From assembly GCA_017470145.1 (NCBI GenBank), contig JAFUFB010000020.1:26536-90535 (forward strand): a DNA stretch of 64,000 nucleotides, in the 5' to 3' direction. The notes under the pieces are model-generated. The model saw only the letters and a program-made list of their open reading frames with translations. It was not told the DNA's origin and did no database searches. Numbering within the stretch: the stretch's first letter is position 1; each line of letters opens with the position of its first letter. This DNA is from Clostridia bacterium. Lineage in GTDB: Bacteria > Bacillota > Clostridia > Christensenellales > Aristaeellaceae. Made by a program: the position numbers and the translations under genes. Positions 7,964 to 16,562 of the stretch are shown one piece after another.

Positions 7964-8944
7964 ATGAATCTTCGCACTTTGGGCAAGACGGGCAAAAAGG
8001 TATCAGAAATCGGTCTGGGTACCTGGCAGCTGGGAACCAAGTGGGGCGATCCCTTTAACCGGGAGGAAGCCTTCCGCATCCTGGAAGCGGCAGAGGAAGC
8101 CGGCATCACCTTCATCGACACGGCAGATGTTTACAACGGAGGAAAAAGCGAGGAAACCATCGGCGAATACATCTCCGCCCATCCGGACAAGTTCTATATC
8201 ACGACCAAATGCGGCCGCAGACTGAATCCCCACACGGCGGAACAATACACTCCCGCCGCCATCGCCGGCTTTATCGAGGACAGCCTCCAGCGCATGAAGC
8301 TGGAAAAGCTGGATATGATTCTGCTCCATTGCCCACCCACCCCCGTCTTTTCTCGGGACGACATCTTTGCGGAGCTGGATCGGCAAAAGGAGCTGGGCAA
8401 AATCGCCGATTATGGCGTGAGCATTGAAAAGGTAGAGGAAGGAATCCAGGCCATGGAATATGACGTCTCCGCCATGGAGGTCATCTTCAATATGTTCCGG
8501 CTCAAGCCTCTGGAGCAATTATTCCCCCTGGCGGCGCAAAAGAACGTGGGCATCATCGCCCGGGTTCCCCTGGCCAGCGGCCTGCTGACGGGAAAATATA
8601 CCCTGGATACCGCCTTTGGGCCCAAGGATCACCGCAGCTACAACCGGGAAGGCGCCTCCTTCGACAAGGGGGAAACCTTCTCCGGCGTGCCCTACGAACT
8701 GGGACTGGAAGCGGTGGACGCGCTGAAAAAAGCCTTCGGTACCGTTGATTTGGCTCCCCTCGCCATTCGCTGGATTCTCATGCATCCCGAGGTTAGCGTG
8801 GTCATTCCCGGCGCCAGCAGAGCCTCCCAGGTCAATGACAATGTAAAGGCCGCGGAGCTTCCCCCGCTCACCGATGCCCAGATGCAGGCCGTGCGGGAGA
8901 TCTATGATCATTATCTGCGGGAAACCATTCATCCCCAGTGGTAA
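7964..8944 (+). CDS. Aldo/keto reductase
   Basis: The 326-residue protein has the standard tetrad: Asp and Tyr in FIDTADVYNGGKSEE, Lys in YITTKCGR and His in MILLHCPP. The NADPH-binding C-terminal segment is VVIPGASRASQVNDN. Members reduce aldehydes and ketones with NAD(P)H in the cytoplasm; the substrate cannot be told. AGGAGG lies 8 bases before the ATG. It is probably co-transcribed with the thioesterase. Confidence 0.93.
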   Translation: MNLRTLGKTGKKVSEIGLGTWQLGTKWGDPFNREEAFRILEAAEEAGITFIDTADVYNGGKSEETIGEYISAHPDKFYITTKCGRRLNPHTAEQYTPAAIAGFIEDSLQRMKLEKLDMILLHCPPTPVFSRDDIFAELDRQKELGKIADYGVSIEKVEEGIQAMEYDVSAMEVIFNMFRLKPLEQLFPLAAQKNVGIIARVPLASGLLTGKYTLDTAFGPKDHRSYNREGASFDKGETFSGVPYELGLEAVDALKKAFGTVDLAPLAIRWILMHPEVSVVIPGASRASQVNDNVKAAELPPLTDAQMQAVREIYDHYLRETIHPQW

Positions 8945-9018
8945 TCATGTCGTTTTGCAATGTACCAGGATGATTTTTCAGTACAAAAGAAAGTAACAGA
9001 GGGAACGGGGAAAGAACC

Positions 9019-11358
9019 ATGACGTTGAATGAGCTGAAGCCCGGGCAGAGCGCCCGAATCGATCAGGTTGGCGGAGAAGGCGCCCTGCGGCAGCATCTGC
9101 TGGATATGGGGATGCTGCCCGGAGCGGAAGTCACCGTGATGAAGCTGGCTCCCATGGGGGATCCCATGGAGATCCGGATTCATGAATACGAGCTGACGCT
9201 GCGCCTGGCGGACGGGGAGAACATCGAGATTACCCAGGTGGCGGCGAAAGCCCCCGTTTCCTCTCCTCCGAAGAAGAAAACCATGGACCATCCCGGCCTG
9301 GGGGAGGAAGGAAAGTTTCATCCCAAGGGCAGCGGCAATCCGCTGCCTGAGGGGACTCGGCTGACCTTTGCCCTGGTAGGGAATCAAAACAGCGGAAAGA
9401 CGACGCTGTTCAACCAGCTGACGGGCGCCAACCAGCATGTCGGAAATTTTCCCGGCGTTACGGTGGATCGAAAGGACGGCGCCATCCGGGGGCACGAGAA
9501 TACCCTGATCACTGATCTCCCCGGCATCTATTCCATGAGTCCCTATTCCAGCGAGGAGCTGGTGTCCCGAAACTTTGTGCTGAACGAAAATCCCAGCGCC
9601 ATCATCAACATCGTGGATGTGACCAGCATTGAGCGCAGCCTATATCTGACCATGCAGCTGCTGGAGATGGGCGTTCCCACTGTGGTGGCGCTGAATATGA
9701 TGGACGAAATGACCGGTAACCATGGCGCGGTGGACATCAATGCGATGGAGGCCATGCTAGGCGTGCCGGTGGTGCCCATTTCCGCGGCGAAGAACCAAGG
9801 GATCGAGGAGCTGGTGAAGCACGCGATCCACATCGCCAAATATCAGGAAAAGCCCCTACGGCAGGACTTTTGCGATGCCGGAGACCATGGCGGCGCGGTG
9901 CATCGCTGTCTGCACGCGGTGATCCATCTGATCGAGGATCACGCCCAGGCCGCGAAACTCCCCGTCCGATTTGCGGCCAGCAAAGCCATAGAAGGCGATG
10001 AGCTGATTACCGCCCAATTGAATCTGGATCAAAACGAGCGGGAAACCCTGGAGCATATCGTCCTGCAGATGGAGAAGGAACGGGGGATGGATCGCAGCGC
10101 CGCCATCGCGGACATGCGCTTCACCTATATCGAGAAGGTCTGCGCGGACTGCGTCACCAAGCCCCGGGAGAGCAAGGAGCATCTTCGCAGCCAGCGGATC
10201 GACCGGCTGTTGACCGGAAAATGGACCGCCCTGCCGGTGTTCGTCGCCATTATGGCCGTCGTGTTTTATCTCACCTTCAGCCTCATTGGCCCCTTCCTGC
10301 AGGATCTGCTGCAGGAGGGCATCGATGCCCTGGCCGGCCTGGTGGAAAGCGCCATGGCCGCCGGCGGCGTGAACGAGGAGATCCAGAGCCTGGTGCTGGA
10401 TGGCATCTTCGAGGGTGTCGGCAGCGTGCTCAGTTTCCTGCCCATCATCGTGACCATGTTCCTGTTCCTTTCCTTGTTGGAGGACAGCGGATACATTGCC
10501 CGGGTGGCCTTCTTTATGGATAAGCTGCTGCGGAAAATCGGCCTCTCCGGCCGTTCCATCGTGCCCATGCTGATCGGCTTCGGCTGCTCCGTGCCCGCGG
10601 TCATGTCCACGCGAACCCTCCCCAGCGAACGGGATCGAAAGATGACCATCCTGCTGACGCCCTTCATGAGCTGCACGGCCAAGCTGCCCATCTATGGATT
10701 CTTTGTTTCGGCCTTCTTCCCGGGCTCCAGCTGGTGGATCATTACGGGGCTGTATCTCCTGGGCATCCTGGTCGGGATTTTAGTGGCCCTGCTGTTTAAG
10801 AAGACCCTTTTCCGCGGGGAGGCGGTTCCTTTCGTCATGGAGCTGCCGAATTATCGGCTGCCCAGCCTGCGAAATGTAGCGCAGCTGCTGTGGGAAAAGG
10901 CGAAGGATTTCCTGCAGAAGGCTTTTTCTGTCATTCTGATCGCCACCATCGTGGTCTGGTTTCTGCAAAGCTTTGATTTCCGTTTCAATCTGGTGGAGGA
11001 TTCCGCCGACAGCATCATGGCGGCCATCGCCGGGGTCATCGCGCCCATCATGCGTCCCGTCGGTCTGGGAGACTGGCGGATTGTAACCTCCCTGATCAGC
11101 GGGTTCATGGCGAAGGAAAGCGTGGTCTCGGTGATGGAAGTGCTCTTCAGCAACGGACTGGCGGGCATCAGCGCCCTGGCCGCCGCTTCCATGCTGGTGT
11201 TCAGCCTGCTGTACACTCCCTGCGTGGCCGCGGTTGCCTCTGTGAAGCGGGAGTTGGGCGCCAAATGGGCCATCTCTTTGGTGGGCTGGCAATGCTTGCT
11301 GGGCTGGATAGCCGCGCTGATCGTGCGGATGATCGGTCTCGCGCTGGGATGGGGGTAA
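9019..11358 (+). CDS. feoB: Ferrous iron transporter, FeoA-FeoB fusion
   Basis: Residues about 1-75 form a FeoA SH3-like domain (LNELKPGQSARID ... LDMGMLPGAEVTV). A linker of about 40 residues leads to the FeoB G domain with G1 GNQNSGKTT (121-129), G3 DLPGIYSM and G4 NMMDE. The membrane part has two Gate domains (GFGCSVPAVMSTRTL and the later FMAKESVVSVMEVLF) and a C-terminal CVAAVASVKRELG. It takes up Fe(II) across the inner membrane. FeoA is usually a separate protein, so the fusion is notable but known in Clostridia. The Cys-rich peptide gene follows after seven bases. Confidence 0.95.
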   Translation: MTLNELKPGQSARIDQVGGEGALRQHLLDMGMLPGAEVTVMKLAPMGDPMEIRIHEYELTLRLADGENIEITQVAAKAPVSSPPKKKTMDHPGLGEEGKFHPKGSGNPLPEGTRLTFALVGNQNSGKTTLFNQLTGANQHVGNFPGVTVDRKDGAIRGHENTLITDLPGIYSMSPYSSEELVSRNFVLNENPSAIINIVDVTSIERSLYLTMQLLEMGVPTVVALNMMDEMTGNHGAVDINAMEAMLGVPVVPISAAKNQGIEELVKHAIHIAKYQEKPLRQDFCDAGDHGGAVHRCLHAVIHLIEDHAQAAKLPVRFAASKAIEGDELITAQLNLDQNERETLEHIVLQMEKERGMDRSAAIADMRFTYIEKVCADCVTKPRESKEHLRSQRIDRLLTGKWTALPVFVAIMAVVFYLTFSLIGPFLQDLLQEGIDALAGLVESAMAAGGVNEEIQSLVLDGIFEGVGSVLSFLPIIVTMFLFLSLLEDSGYIARVAFFMDKLLRKIGLSGRSIVPMLIGFGCSVPAVMSTRTLPSERDRKMTILLTPFMSCTAKLPIYGFFVSAFFPGSSWWIITGLYLLGILVGILVALLFKKTLFRGEAVPFVMELPNYRLPSLRNVAQLLWEKAKDFLQKAFSVILIATIVVWFLQSFDFRFNLVEDSADSIMAAIAGVIAPIMRPVGLGDWRIVTSLISGFMAKESVVSVMEVLFSNGLAGISALAAASMLVFSLLYTPCVAAVASVKRELGAKWAISLVGWQCLLGWIAALIVRMIGLALGWG

Positions 11359-11365
11359 TCACAGG

Positions 11366-11518
11366 ATGAATATTTGGGATGGATTGATCTTACTGCTGAT
11401 CGCAGCCGCGGTAGCGATAGCTGTTCGCCATCTGCGAAGGAGCAAACAGCGGGGCTGCTCCGGCTGCTGCGCCTCCTGCGTACAGCTTTGCCCGGGAAAG
11501 GCAGGAAAGAGTCAATGA
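11366..11518 (+). CDS. FeoB-associated Cys-rich membrane protein
   Basis: The 50-residue product starts MNIWDGLILLLIAAAVAIAV, a single membrane helix. A basic stretch (RHLRRSKQRG) and the cysteine cluster CSGCCASC, then C, follow. This is the typical build of the small FeoB-associated Cys-rich proteins (compare FeoC-like functions), thought to assist FeoB. Its stop codon overlaps the start of the next gene in ATGA, which implies translational coupling. Confidence 0.85.
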   Translation: MNIWDGLILLLIAAAVAIAVRHLRRSKQRGCSGCCASCVQLCPGKAGKSQ

Positions 11519-11895
11519 ATATCATGGAAATTGTGCTGATTTTGCTGCTGGCCAGCCTGCTGGGCTGGGCGGTAGGACGTAGCGTGCGCAAAGCCCGCCG
11601 GGGCGGCGGATGCTGCGGGGAGCGGGAGCAGACGGAAGCCCGCGTTTCCATTCAGGACCGCAACAAATCCCATTATCCCTTCCAGGTGACCCTCCAGATT
11701 GGCGGAATGACCTGTGAAAACTGCGCCCGCAGGGTAGAAAACGCCCTGAACAGCTTGGAGGGCATATGGGCTGATGTCCGCATTTTGAATCATCAGGCCA
11801 CCGTCCGCGCCAAAAAGAAGCCCGACGAAACTACTCTTCGTCAGGCTGTACAGAATGCCGGATATGTGGTATTGGGGCAAGTGGAAGGCGTTTGA
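11515..11895 (+). CDS. Membrane-anchored HMA (heavy-metal-associated) domain protein
   Basis: The 126-residue protein has an N-terminal membrane helix (MEIVLILLLASLLGWAVG), a short Cys-containing linker (GGGCCGE) and a C-terminal HMA domain of about 65 residues with the metal motif GGMTCENCARRVENAL. HMA domains bind Cu(I) and similar soft metals. Here the gene is coupled by an ATGA overlap to the ferrous-iron operon, so it may buffer or sense metal at the Feo complex; that is inference. Confidence 0.85.
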   Translation: MNIMEIVLILLLASLLGWAVGRSVRKARRGGGCCGEREQTEARVSIQDRNKSHYPFQVTLQIGGMTCENCARRVENALNSLEGIWADVRILNHQATVRAKKKPDETTLRQAVQNAGYVVLGQVEGV

Positions 11896-11939
11896 TCCTT
11901 TAAAACAATGCCGAACTCTGCAGATAAACTCTAACTGCG

Positions 11940-12206
11940 TCACCCTTTCCGAAAAATAAGGATTTTTTTACAGCTGTAAGGTTGGCACATAGACGAAACA
12001 TGGAGAACGGCCTCCGTTTTACGTGACATGAAAAACCCGCCATGCCAGTCATTCTGGACATCGCGGGTTTTTCGCTTCCTGTTGTATACCTTCTTGCTCT
12101 CCACCGTTCTGGTGACCGGTGAAAAGTCCCAAACATTACGCCTCAGGGAGTCCAGCCTTTTACGGGCTTTCTTCCCCAGCTTTTCCCTTGGGATAAAATG
12201 GGTCAT
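11940..12206 (-). CDS. Small basic protein of unknown function
   Basis: The product (88 residues) starts MTHFIPREKLGKKARKRL and continues DFSPVTRTVESKKVYNRKRK and DWHGGFFM. This looks like the small, highly basic proteins seen in many Clostridial genomes, with an AAAGGATGTGATCCC leader before the ATG. The residues after GGFFM may be a frayed end. A hairpin (AAAAACCCGC ... GCGGGTTTTT, 12031-12072) lies within the frame. The family is recalled, not verified. Confidence 0.55.
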   Translation of the reverse strand: MTHFIPREKLGKKARKRLDSLRRNVWDFSPVTRTVESKKVYNRKRKTRDVQNDWHGGFFMSRKTEAVLHVSSMCQPYSCKKILIFRKG

Positions 12207-12573
12207 GGGATCACATCCTTTCTATGCAGTCCGTCAAATGGGTTTGATTATCAGGCATGGATCATAGCGTACCGTGAGCTGTTCAGCACGCGTAGCATAT
12301 GATCCCCTGTCTCCCAGGCACACTCCATCGAAATGCCAGCCGCACAGGTGGAAAAGTTTTCTTCAAAATGTCGTCTGAAGCTTCCTTTGTTCCAAACTTC
12401 CTTAGTGGTCTTTTCACTACAGACCATACTTTCTGAGTGCAAGATGATTCAGATCGCTCTTAGACTATCCCCAAACAAAAACAGATAACAGCGGAAGTTT
12501 ACCGCGAAAGTACAGTGCAGATTGCCTCTCAGCACCTTTTCAAAAGGAATCATCTCCTGCTTGAAATTGATTC
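12207..12573. other. Gap without a recognisable gene
   Basis: No frame in these 367 bases has a good start and protein-like composition. A 63-codon minus frame at 12251-12442 lacks a convincing ribosome binding site and any recognisable motif. The right end grades into the promoter of the second ATPase. Confidence 0.5.
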
Positions 12574-12650
12574 TTGACAAACTTGAACATCCAGCTTAAG
12601 ATATCTTTATCAACCGTTGGGTTGACAACTTTCAAGTTGATAAAAAGGAG
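12574..12650 (+). promoter_or_regulatory. Promoter and possible operator of the second ATPase
   Basis: TTGACA (12574-12579) and TAAGAT (12597-12602) are 17 bases apart. The following leader contains TATCAAC ... GTTGATA, and ACTTGAA near the -35 pairs with TTCAAGT in the leader. Either could be a repressor site or an mRNA hairpin. AAAAAGGAG precedes the ATG at 12659. Confidence 0.6.
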
Positions 12651-12658
12651 CGGATCCC

Positions 12659-14050
12659 ATGTTTGTTGGTAGAATATCCGAAATGGAAGAACTGGAACAG
12701 CGTTGGAAGCGTGGTCAATTTGAGTTTGGTGTAGTCTATGGCACTCGGCGTATTGGCAAAACTACAATGCTGCAGGAGTTTGTCAAAGGGAAACCGGCCT
12801 TTTATTTCCAGGCCAGAAAGGCAGATGAGAAAGACAATCTCACTGCGTTCAGCCGCGAGTTTCGTAAACTGCAGGGCATGGATGAGCACGTCAGCTACAA
12901 TTCGTTCAGCGATGCTTTCGACAGTATTGTGGATTGCTCAAAAAAGCTGCGTATGATTTTAATCATCGATGAAATCGCTTATCTCTGCCAAAAGAGCAAA
13001 GCTTTGTTGTCTCTTCTCCAGTTTTACATGGATGGAGCATTCCGTGATGCCAAATTGATGGTGATTCTTTCCGGCAGCAATGTCTCTTTCATGGAAGAAA
13101 TCCTCAACAACCGAAATGATCCGCTTTATCAACGCGCAACCTTTCAGATTCATCTGGAGAAAATGCCCTTTAACGAAGCACGGCAATTTGTCTCGGATGG
13201 TTCTCACGAAGAACAGGTACAGTACCTCGGTCTCTTCGGCTCCCATCCTTATTACCTTGGCATGATTGATCACGCGATTTCATTTCAGGAGAATGTCCGC
13301 AGGCTTTTGTACAGCAAATACGGCACGCTGTTAGACGCGCCAGAAAAGATTCTGCCGGTTGGTGTATCCGACCAGAATATGTACAACTCCATCCTCCGCG
13401 CCGTTGCTATGGGCAAACGTTTCAGCAAGGAAATAGCGGAAGCCGTCGGCGTTGAAAACAATTATGTAGCCAAATACCTTTCTTCTCTCTTGCAGATGCA
13501 GGTGCTGGAAAAGCGGGAATCCTTTATCCAGAACAAGAAGACCAACTATTATGCCGTCGGTGACAATCTGCTGCGCTTCTGGTATCGCTTTATCTTTGAT
13601 CAGCGCGATGTGATTCAGAATGGCTTAGGTGACGTGATGTTTGCCGAAGATCAGGAAGGCATTGCCGACTTTATTGCCCGTTCTTTTGAGGATGTGGCGT
13701 TGCTTTGGATGGAAGAGCAGAACCGTAAAGGCAAACTACCTGCTTTCTATGGCACCTTCCGCAATTACAACGTCGAAAACTCCAGACTGAACCGTTCTGT
13801 GGAACTGGATGGCCTGGCCGAGGGGTTGGGGAAAAATAAAAACCGTTTGCTTGTCATCGAATGCAAGTACAGGAAAACACCTTTCAGCATGAGTATGCTG
13901 GCTCACCTGAAGGAAAGCGTTTCCCTGTTCAATGCATACGATGTGATAGATTACTACCTGATTTCCAAATCAGGCTTTACCAGCGACGTTGCTACCCTCA
14001 CGGACCCACGCATTCATCTGGTTCTGTTGGATGATCTGTTCCAGGACTAA
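12659..14050 (+). CDS. Archaeal-type AAA ATPase with C-terminal DUF234 nuclease-like domain
   Basis: The 463-residue protein starts MFVGRISEMEELEQRW, with Walker A YGTRRIGKTT (about residues 28-37) and Walker B MILIIDEIAYL (about 100-110). After a winged-helix region (FSKEIAEAVGVENNYVAKYL) comes a C-terminal domain with VELDGLAEG ... LLVIECKYR, a D...ExK nuclease-like pattern. It is a distant paralog of the protein at 3825-5270 and shares its AT-rich composition. Function is unknown; such genes behave as mobile single-gene islands. Confidence 0.88.
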   Translation: MFVGRISEMEELEQRWKRGQFEFGVVYGTRRIGKTTMLQEFVKGKPAFYFQARKADEKDNLTAFSREFRKLQGMDEHVSYNSFSDAFDSIVDCSKKLRMILIIDEIAYLCQKSKALLSLLQFYMDGAFRDAKLMVILSGSNVSFMEEILNNRNDPLYQRATFQIHLEKMPFNEARQFVSDGSHEEQVQYLGLFGSHPYYLGMIDHAISFQENVRRLLYSKYGTLLDAPEKILPVGVSDQNMYNSILRAVAMGKRFSKEIAEAVGVENNYVAKYLSSLLQMQVLEKRESFIQNKKTNYYAVGDNLLRFWYRFIFDQRDVIQNGLGDVMFAEDQEGIADFIARSFEDVALLWMEEQNRKGKLPAFYGTFRNYNVENSRLNRSVELDGLAEGLGKNKNRLLVIECKYRKTPFSMSMLAHLKESVSLFNAYDVIDYYLISKSGFTSDVATLTDPRIHLVLLDDLFQD

Positions 14051-14082
14051 TAGGACATCTTGTTAAGCACCGCCTGCTTTAT

Positions 14083-14220
14083 TTAGCCGTGCGCTGGCGG
14101 CGCTTTCTGACGATGCCCACCGTGCCGCTGATGACCATCAGCGCGATGCCATGCCACATGACACCGGTATTCAAGGGGGGGTGTTGGTGCTGTGTCGGAT
14201 AGACCTTCCTGCAGAAAAGC
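14083..14220 (-). pseudogene. Remnant of a cell-wall-anchor C-terminus, broken at a G7 tract
   Basis: One frame encodes LNTGVMWHGIALMVISGTVG followed by RKRRQRTAK and a stop. This is a sorting-signal-like hydrophobic segment with a basic tail. The upstream proline-rich part (APTPP) is in another frame, and removing one base from the C7 run (G7 at 14175-14181 on the plus strand) joins the two. No larger surface-protein body is seen upstream, where the SRAP gene begins, so this is probably a decayed end. The remaining bases to 14387 show nothing else. Confidence 0.4.
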
Positions 14221-14387
14221 AAAAGGGGCGATGCCAACATGGCACCACACCCCTGCAAAACCCCGTGTGCCGCTCAGGTCGCTCCTCAGCGTTGCCTTAT
14301 CCTGCATACGGGTAAAAGCAAGATTATAGGAGAATGATACGACTTGGGTGGAATATTTGTGGCAGCAAGAGGAACATAAATCACGAT

Positions 14388-15089
14388 CTACGAAGAAGCC
14401 ATCAAGTCCATCCCGCTTGACTGCCATGTCGCAGAACATGATCCTTGAAATCCAATGGCCTGTCGCAAAAGGGGCAGCTCCGGCCGTGTCCGCTCGAACA
14501 CTACGTCTGTTTCAGCCGCGTTGATCATCTCCTCCGGCGGAAGCGCCGGATTGATCCATTTTTCCGCCTGAAGCGCTGGGAGCATCATGGGCATTCGGTC
14601 ATGAATAAACCGAATGCTCTCCGCAGGCTCCCGGGTCAGTACCACGAAATGGGGCAATCCCTCTTCCATTCGGTATAATCCGCATAGCCATGTACCTTCC
14701 GTACCTCGCGGGCGGATCGAAAACTTGTCCCCTCTCTTCATCTTTCCGTTAGCATCCGGCAGATGCTCCCATTCATAATACCAGCTGGCAGGAAGGATGC
14801 ACCGATGGGTTTTCCAGCTCTCCTGGAACATAGGCTTGACCCCGGCCGTTTCCACCCGGGCGTTGATGATCAGCGACTTCCCGTTAAAGCCCCATTGCAT
14901 GGGAAATACCATCCGTGCGCCGGAGCGGCTGGTGGCGATGGCCGGCGCAATGCTCGTCGGCCGAACCTCTCCCCCGTCGAAGACCTTCCCTCCTCTGTGC
15001 TGAAATCGTTGCATCAAGGGGGAACGGTTCATCTCCTCCGCCACGGGTAACAGCTCTTCCGTTCTGTCAATATAATATCTGCAGCACAT
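14388..15089 (-). CDS. SOS response-associated peptidase (SRAP/YedK family)
   Basis: The product starts MCCRYYI, so that Cys2 becomes the N-terminal catalytic residue. The other SRAP signatures are ARVETAG (in IINARVE), SWYYEWE and FIHDRMPM. The family forms a covalent DNA-protein crosslink at abasic sites in single-stranded DNA and protects them. Length (233) is close to normal, but the last 20 residues after LRQAIGF look frayed and may reflect a late frameshift. The gene has no SOS-like neighbour except recQ further downstream. Confidence 0.92.
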   Translation of the reverse strand: MCCRYYIDRTEELLPVAEEMNRSPLMQRFQHRGGKVFDGGEVRPTSIAPAIATSRSGARMVFPMQWGFNGKSLIINARVETAGVKPMFQESWKTHRCILPASWYYEWEHLPDANGKMKRGDKFSIRPRGTEGTWLCGLYRMEEGLPHFVVLTREPAESIRFIHDRMPMMLPALQAEKWINPALPPEEMINAAETDVVFERTRPELPLLRQAIGFQGSCSATWQSSGMDLMASS

Positions 15090-15116
15090 ATTCTTTCTCC
15101 GTATCTGACCACTGCT

Positions 15117-15614
15117 TTATGCTTTCGCCTTTTCCCTGTCCATTTCGTGCCAGGCCTCCCCGCCCCAAACAGACGCGGACATGCCCAGATCCCGGAATCC
15201 AAATTTCTCATACATGGGCACCAGGCGTTCCAGACAGGTCAGTACCAGCCGCCGACCACTGAATTTTTCCGCATAGGAGTTGACCAATGCCCTGGCCAAC
15301 CCCTTCCCGCGATATTCCGGGAGAACATCCAGTCCCAGGATCATGATGTTTGCACCCTTCGGATTATGGATAGAGGCATCCGTAAAGAATTCGTCCCGGA
15401 AGGCGGTTTCATCTGTAGCGATGCCATTGATGAATCCTGCCATCCTGCCAGTGCTCCGCTCCTCCGCCACCCAGAAGTATTCGCCGGCCGCCTTGATCCT
15501 GGGAATCATGTGCTCCCGCTTGCACGCCTCATTCGGCGGAAAGCATATGGCCTCAATCCGTACAGCTTCCTCCGCCTCCTCTGGGCGGATAGTTCGAAAT
15601 ACAAATTCGTTCAT
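15117..15614 (-). CDS. GNAT family N-acetyltransferase
   Basis: The product (165 residues from the second of two adjacent ATGs) starts MNEFVFRTIRPEEAEEAVRI. Motif A is LDVLPEYRGKGLARALV, with the acetyl-CoA-binding R/Q-x-x-G-x-G/A loop, and YEKFGFRDLG is motif B. An AAGGGG site lies 7 bases from this ATG. It acetylates an amine of an unknown small molecule or protein, using acetyl-CoA. It lies 27 bases downstream of the SRAP start on the same strand, with its own transcription start possible. Confidence 0.88.
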   Translation of the reverse strand: MNEFVFRTIRPEEAEEAVRIEAICFPPNEACKREHMIPRIKAAGEYFWVAEERSTGRMAGFINGIATDETAFRDEFFTDASIHNPKGANIMILGLDVLPEYRGKGLARALVNSYAEKFSGRRLVLTCLERLVPMYEKFGFRDLGMSASVWGGEAWHEMDREKAKA

Positions 15615-15858
15615 CATCAATCCCCTTCTTTGCCTTTTGTACTTCATTTCTTCGGATGGGTTATATCCATCTTTTCTCGATCAAACTGTGTCCTGTCTTT
15701 CTGCACATGCGGCCCATCCGTCCAGTCCCGTGTATCATCTCCGGGAACTATCATATCGCACTTTTATGCCAATCGCAACAGTCCCAAATAGATTCAGTCT
15801 TTTGGACCTCTCACCGTATGATACGTAATGAGATTCCTTCTTCACCATTTCGTCCATC

Positions 15859-15887
15859 TTGCTTTTTATAGCTGCCTGCTGTACAAT
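15859..15887 (+). promoter_or_regulatory. Promoter of the second GNAT gene
   Basis: TTGCTT (15859-15864) and TACAAT (15882-15887) are 17 bases apart, 32 bases before the start codon. The divergent gap of 305 bases between the two GNAT genes otherwise holds only AT-rich, featureless sequence. Confidence 0.55.
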
Positions 15888-15919
15888 TTGAAAACAGCGA
15901 AGGAGGAGCACGAATTGTA

Positions 15920-16417
15920 ATGAATATACGGAAAGCGACGGAACAGGATTTTCCCCGCATGATGGAAATCTATGCCTATGCCCGAGACTTTATGGCCCGA
16001 ACAGGGAATCCCAATCAATGGGGGCCCACCTGCTGGCCGCCAGAAGCCTTGATCCATCAGGACATCCGGGATCAGCACAGCTATGTCTGCCTGAATGACG
16101 CGGGAGAGATAATCGGCACCTTCTTTTTTCAGTCTGGGCACGCGGTAGAACCCACTTATCAGCAGATCGATTCCGGCGCCTGGATCGGAAACGAGGAATA
16201 TGGCGTGGTTCATCGAATCGCGGGGGACGGTTCCGAGAAGGGGATCGGCGCTTTCTGTCTGGGATGGGCTTATGATCAATGCGGTCATCTGCGGATCGAC
16301 ACCCATACTGATAATGTGGTCATGCAGGGGTTGCTAAGCAAACTTGGCTTCCAAGCTTGCGGCATTATCTACGTGCATGAGGATAAGGCACCCCGCATCG
16401 CCTACGAGAAGCTGTAA
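15920..16417 (+). CDS. GNAT family N-acetyltransferase
   Basis: The 165-residue product starts MNIRKATEQDFPRMMEIYAY. It has the acetyl-CoA loop in RIAGDGSEKGIGAFCLGWAY and DTHTDNVVMQGLLSKLGFQ typical of motif A/B in this sub-family. GAAGGAGGAGC lies upstream. The segment GNPNQWGPTCWPPE is characteristic of Clostridial GNATs of unknown substrate. Confidence 0.88.
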   Translation: MNIRKATEQDFPRMMEIYAYARDFMARTGNPNQWGPTCWPPEALIHQDIRDQHSYVCLNDAGEIIGTFFFQSGHAVEPTYQQIDSGAWIGNEEYGVVHRIAGDGSEKGIGAFCLGWAYDQCGHLRIDTHTDNVVMQGLLSKLGFQACGIIYVHEDKAPRIAYEKL

Positions 16418-16562
16418 CTACCGTAGTTTTTTCACCGAAGTCTTCCATAAAACGCTGACGAACACTCCCCTAATCCCGTGGGAGTAAAAAGCCTAGTAAA
16501 TACGCGTGGCCCGCAAGATGCTCCCAACCTATTCCAGGAGCAGAACTGAAAGGATATCGCCT

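Noticed and set aside
12028-12267. A plus-strand 79-codon frame over the small basic protein
   Set aside because: The minus frame has better composition and a ribosome binding site.
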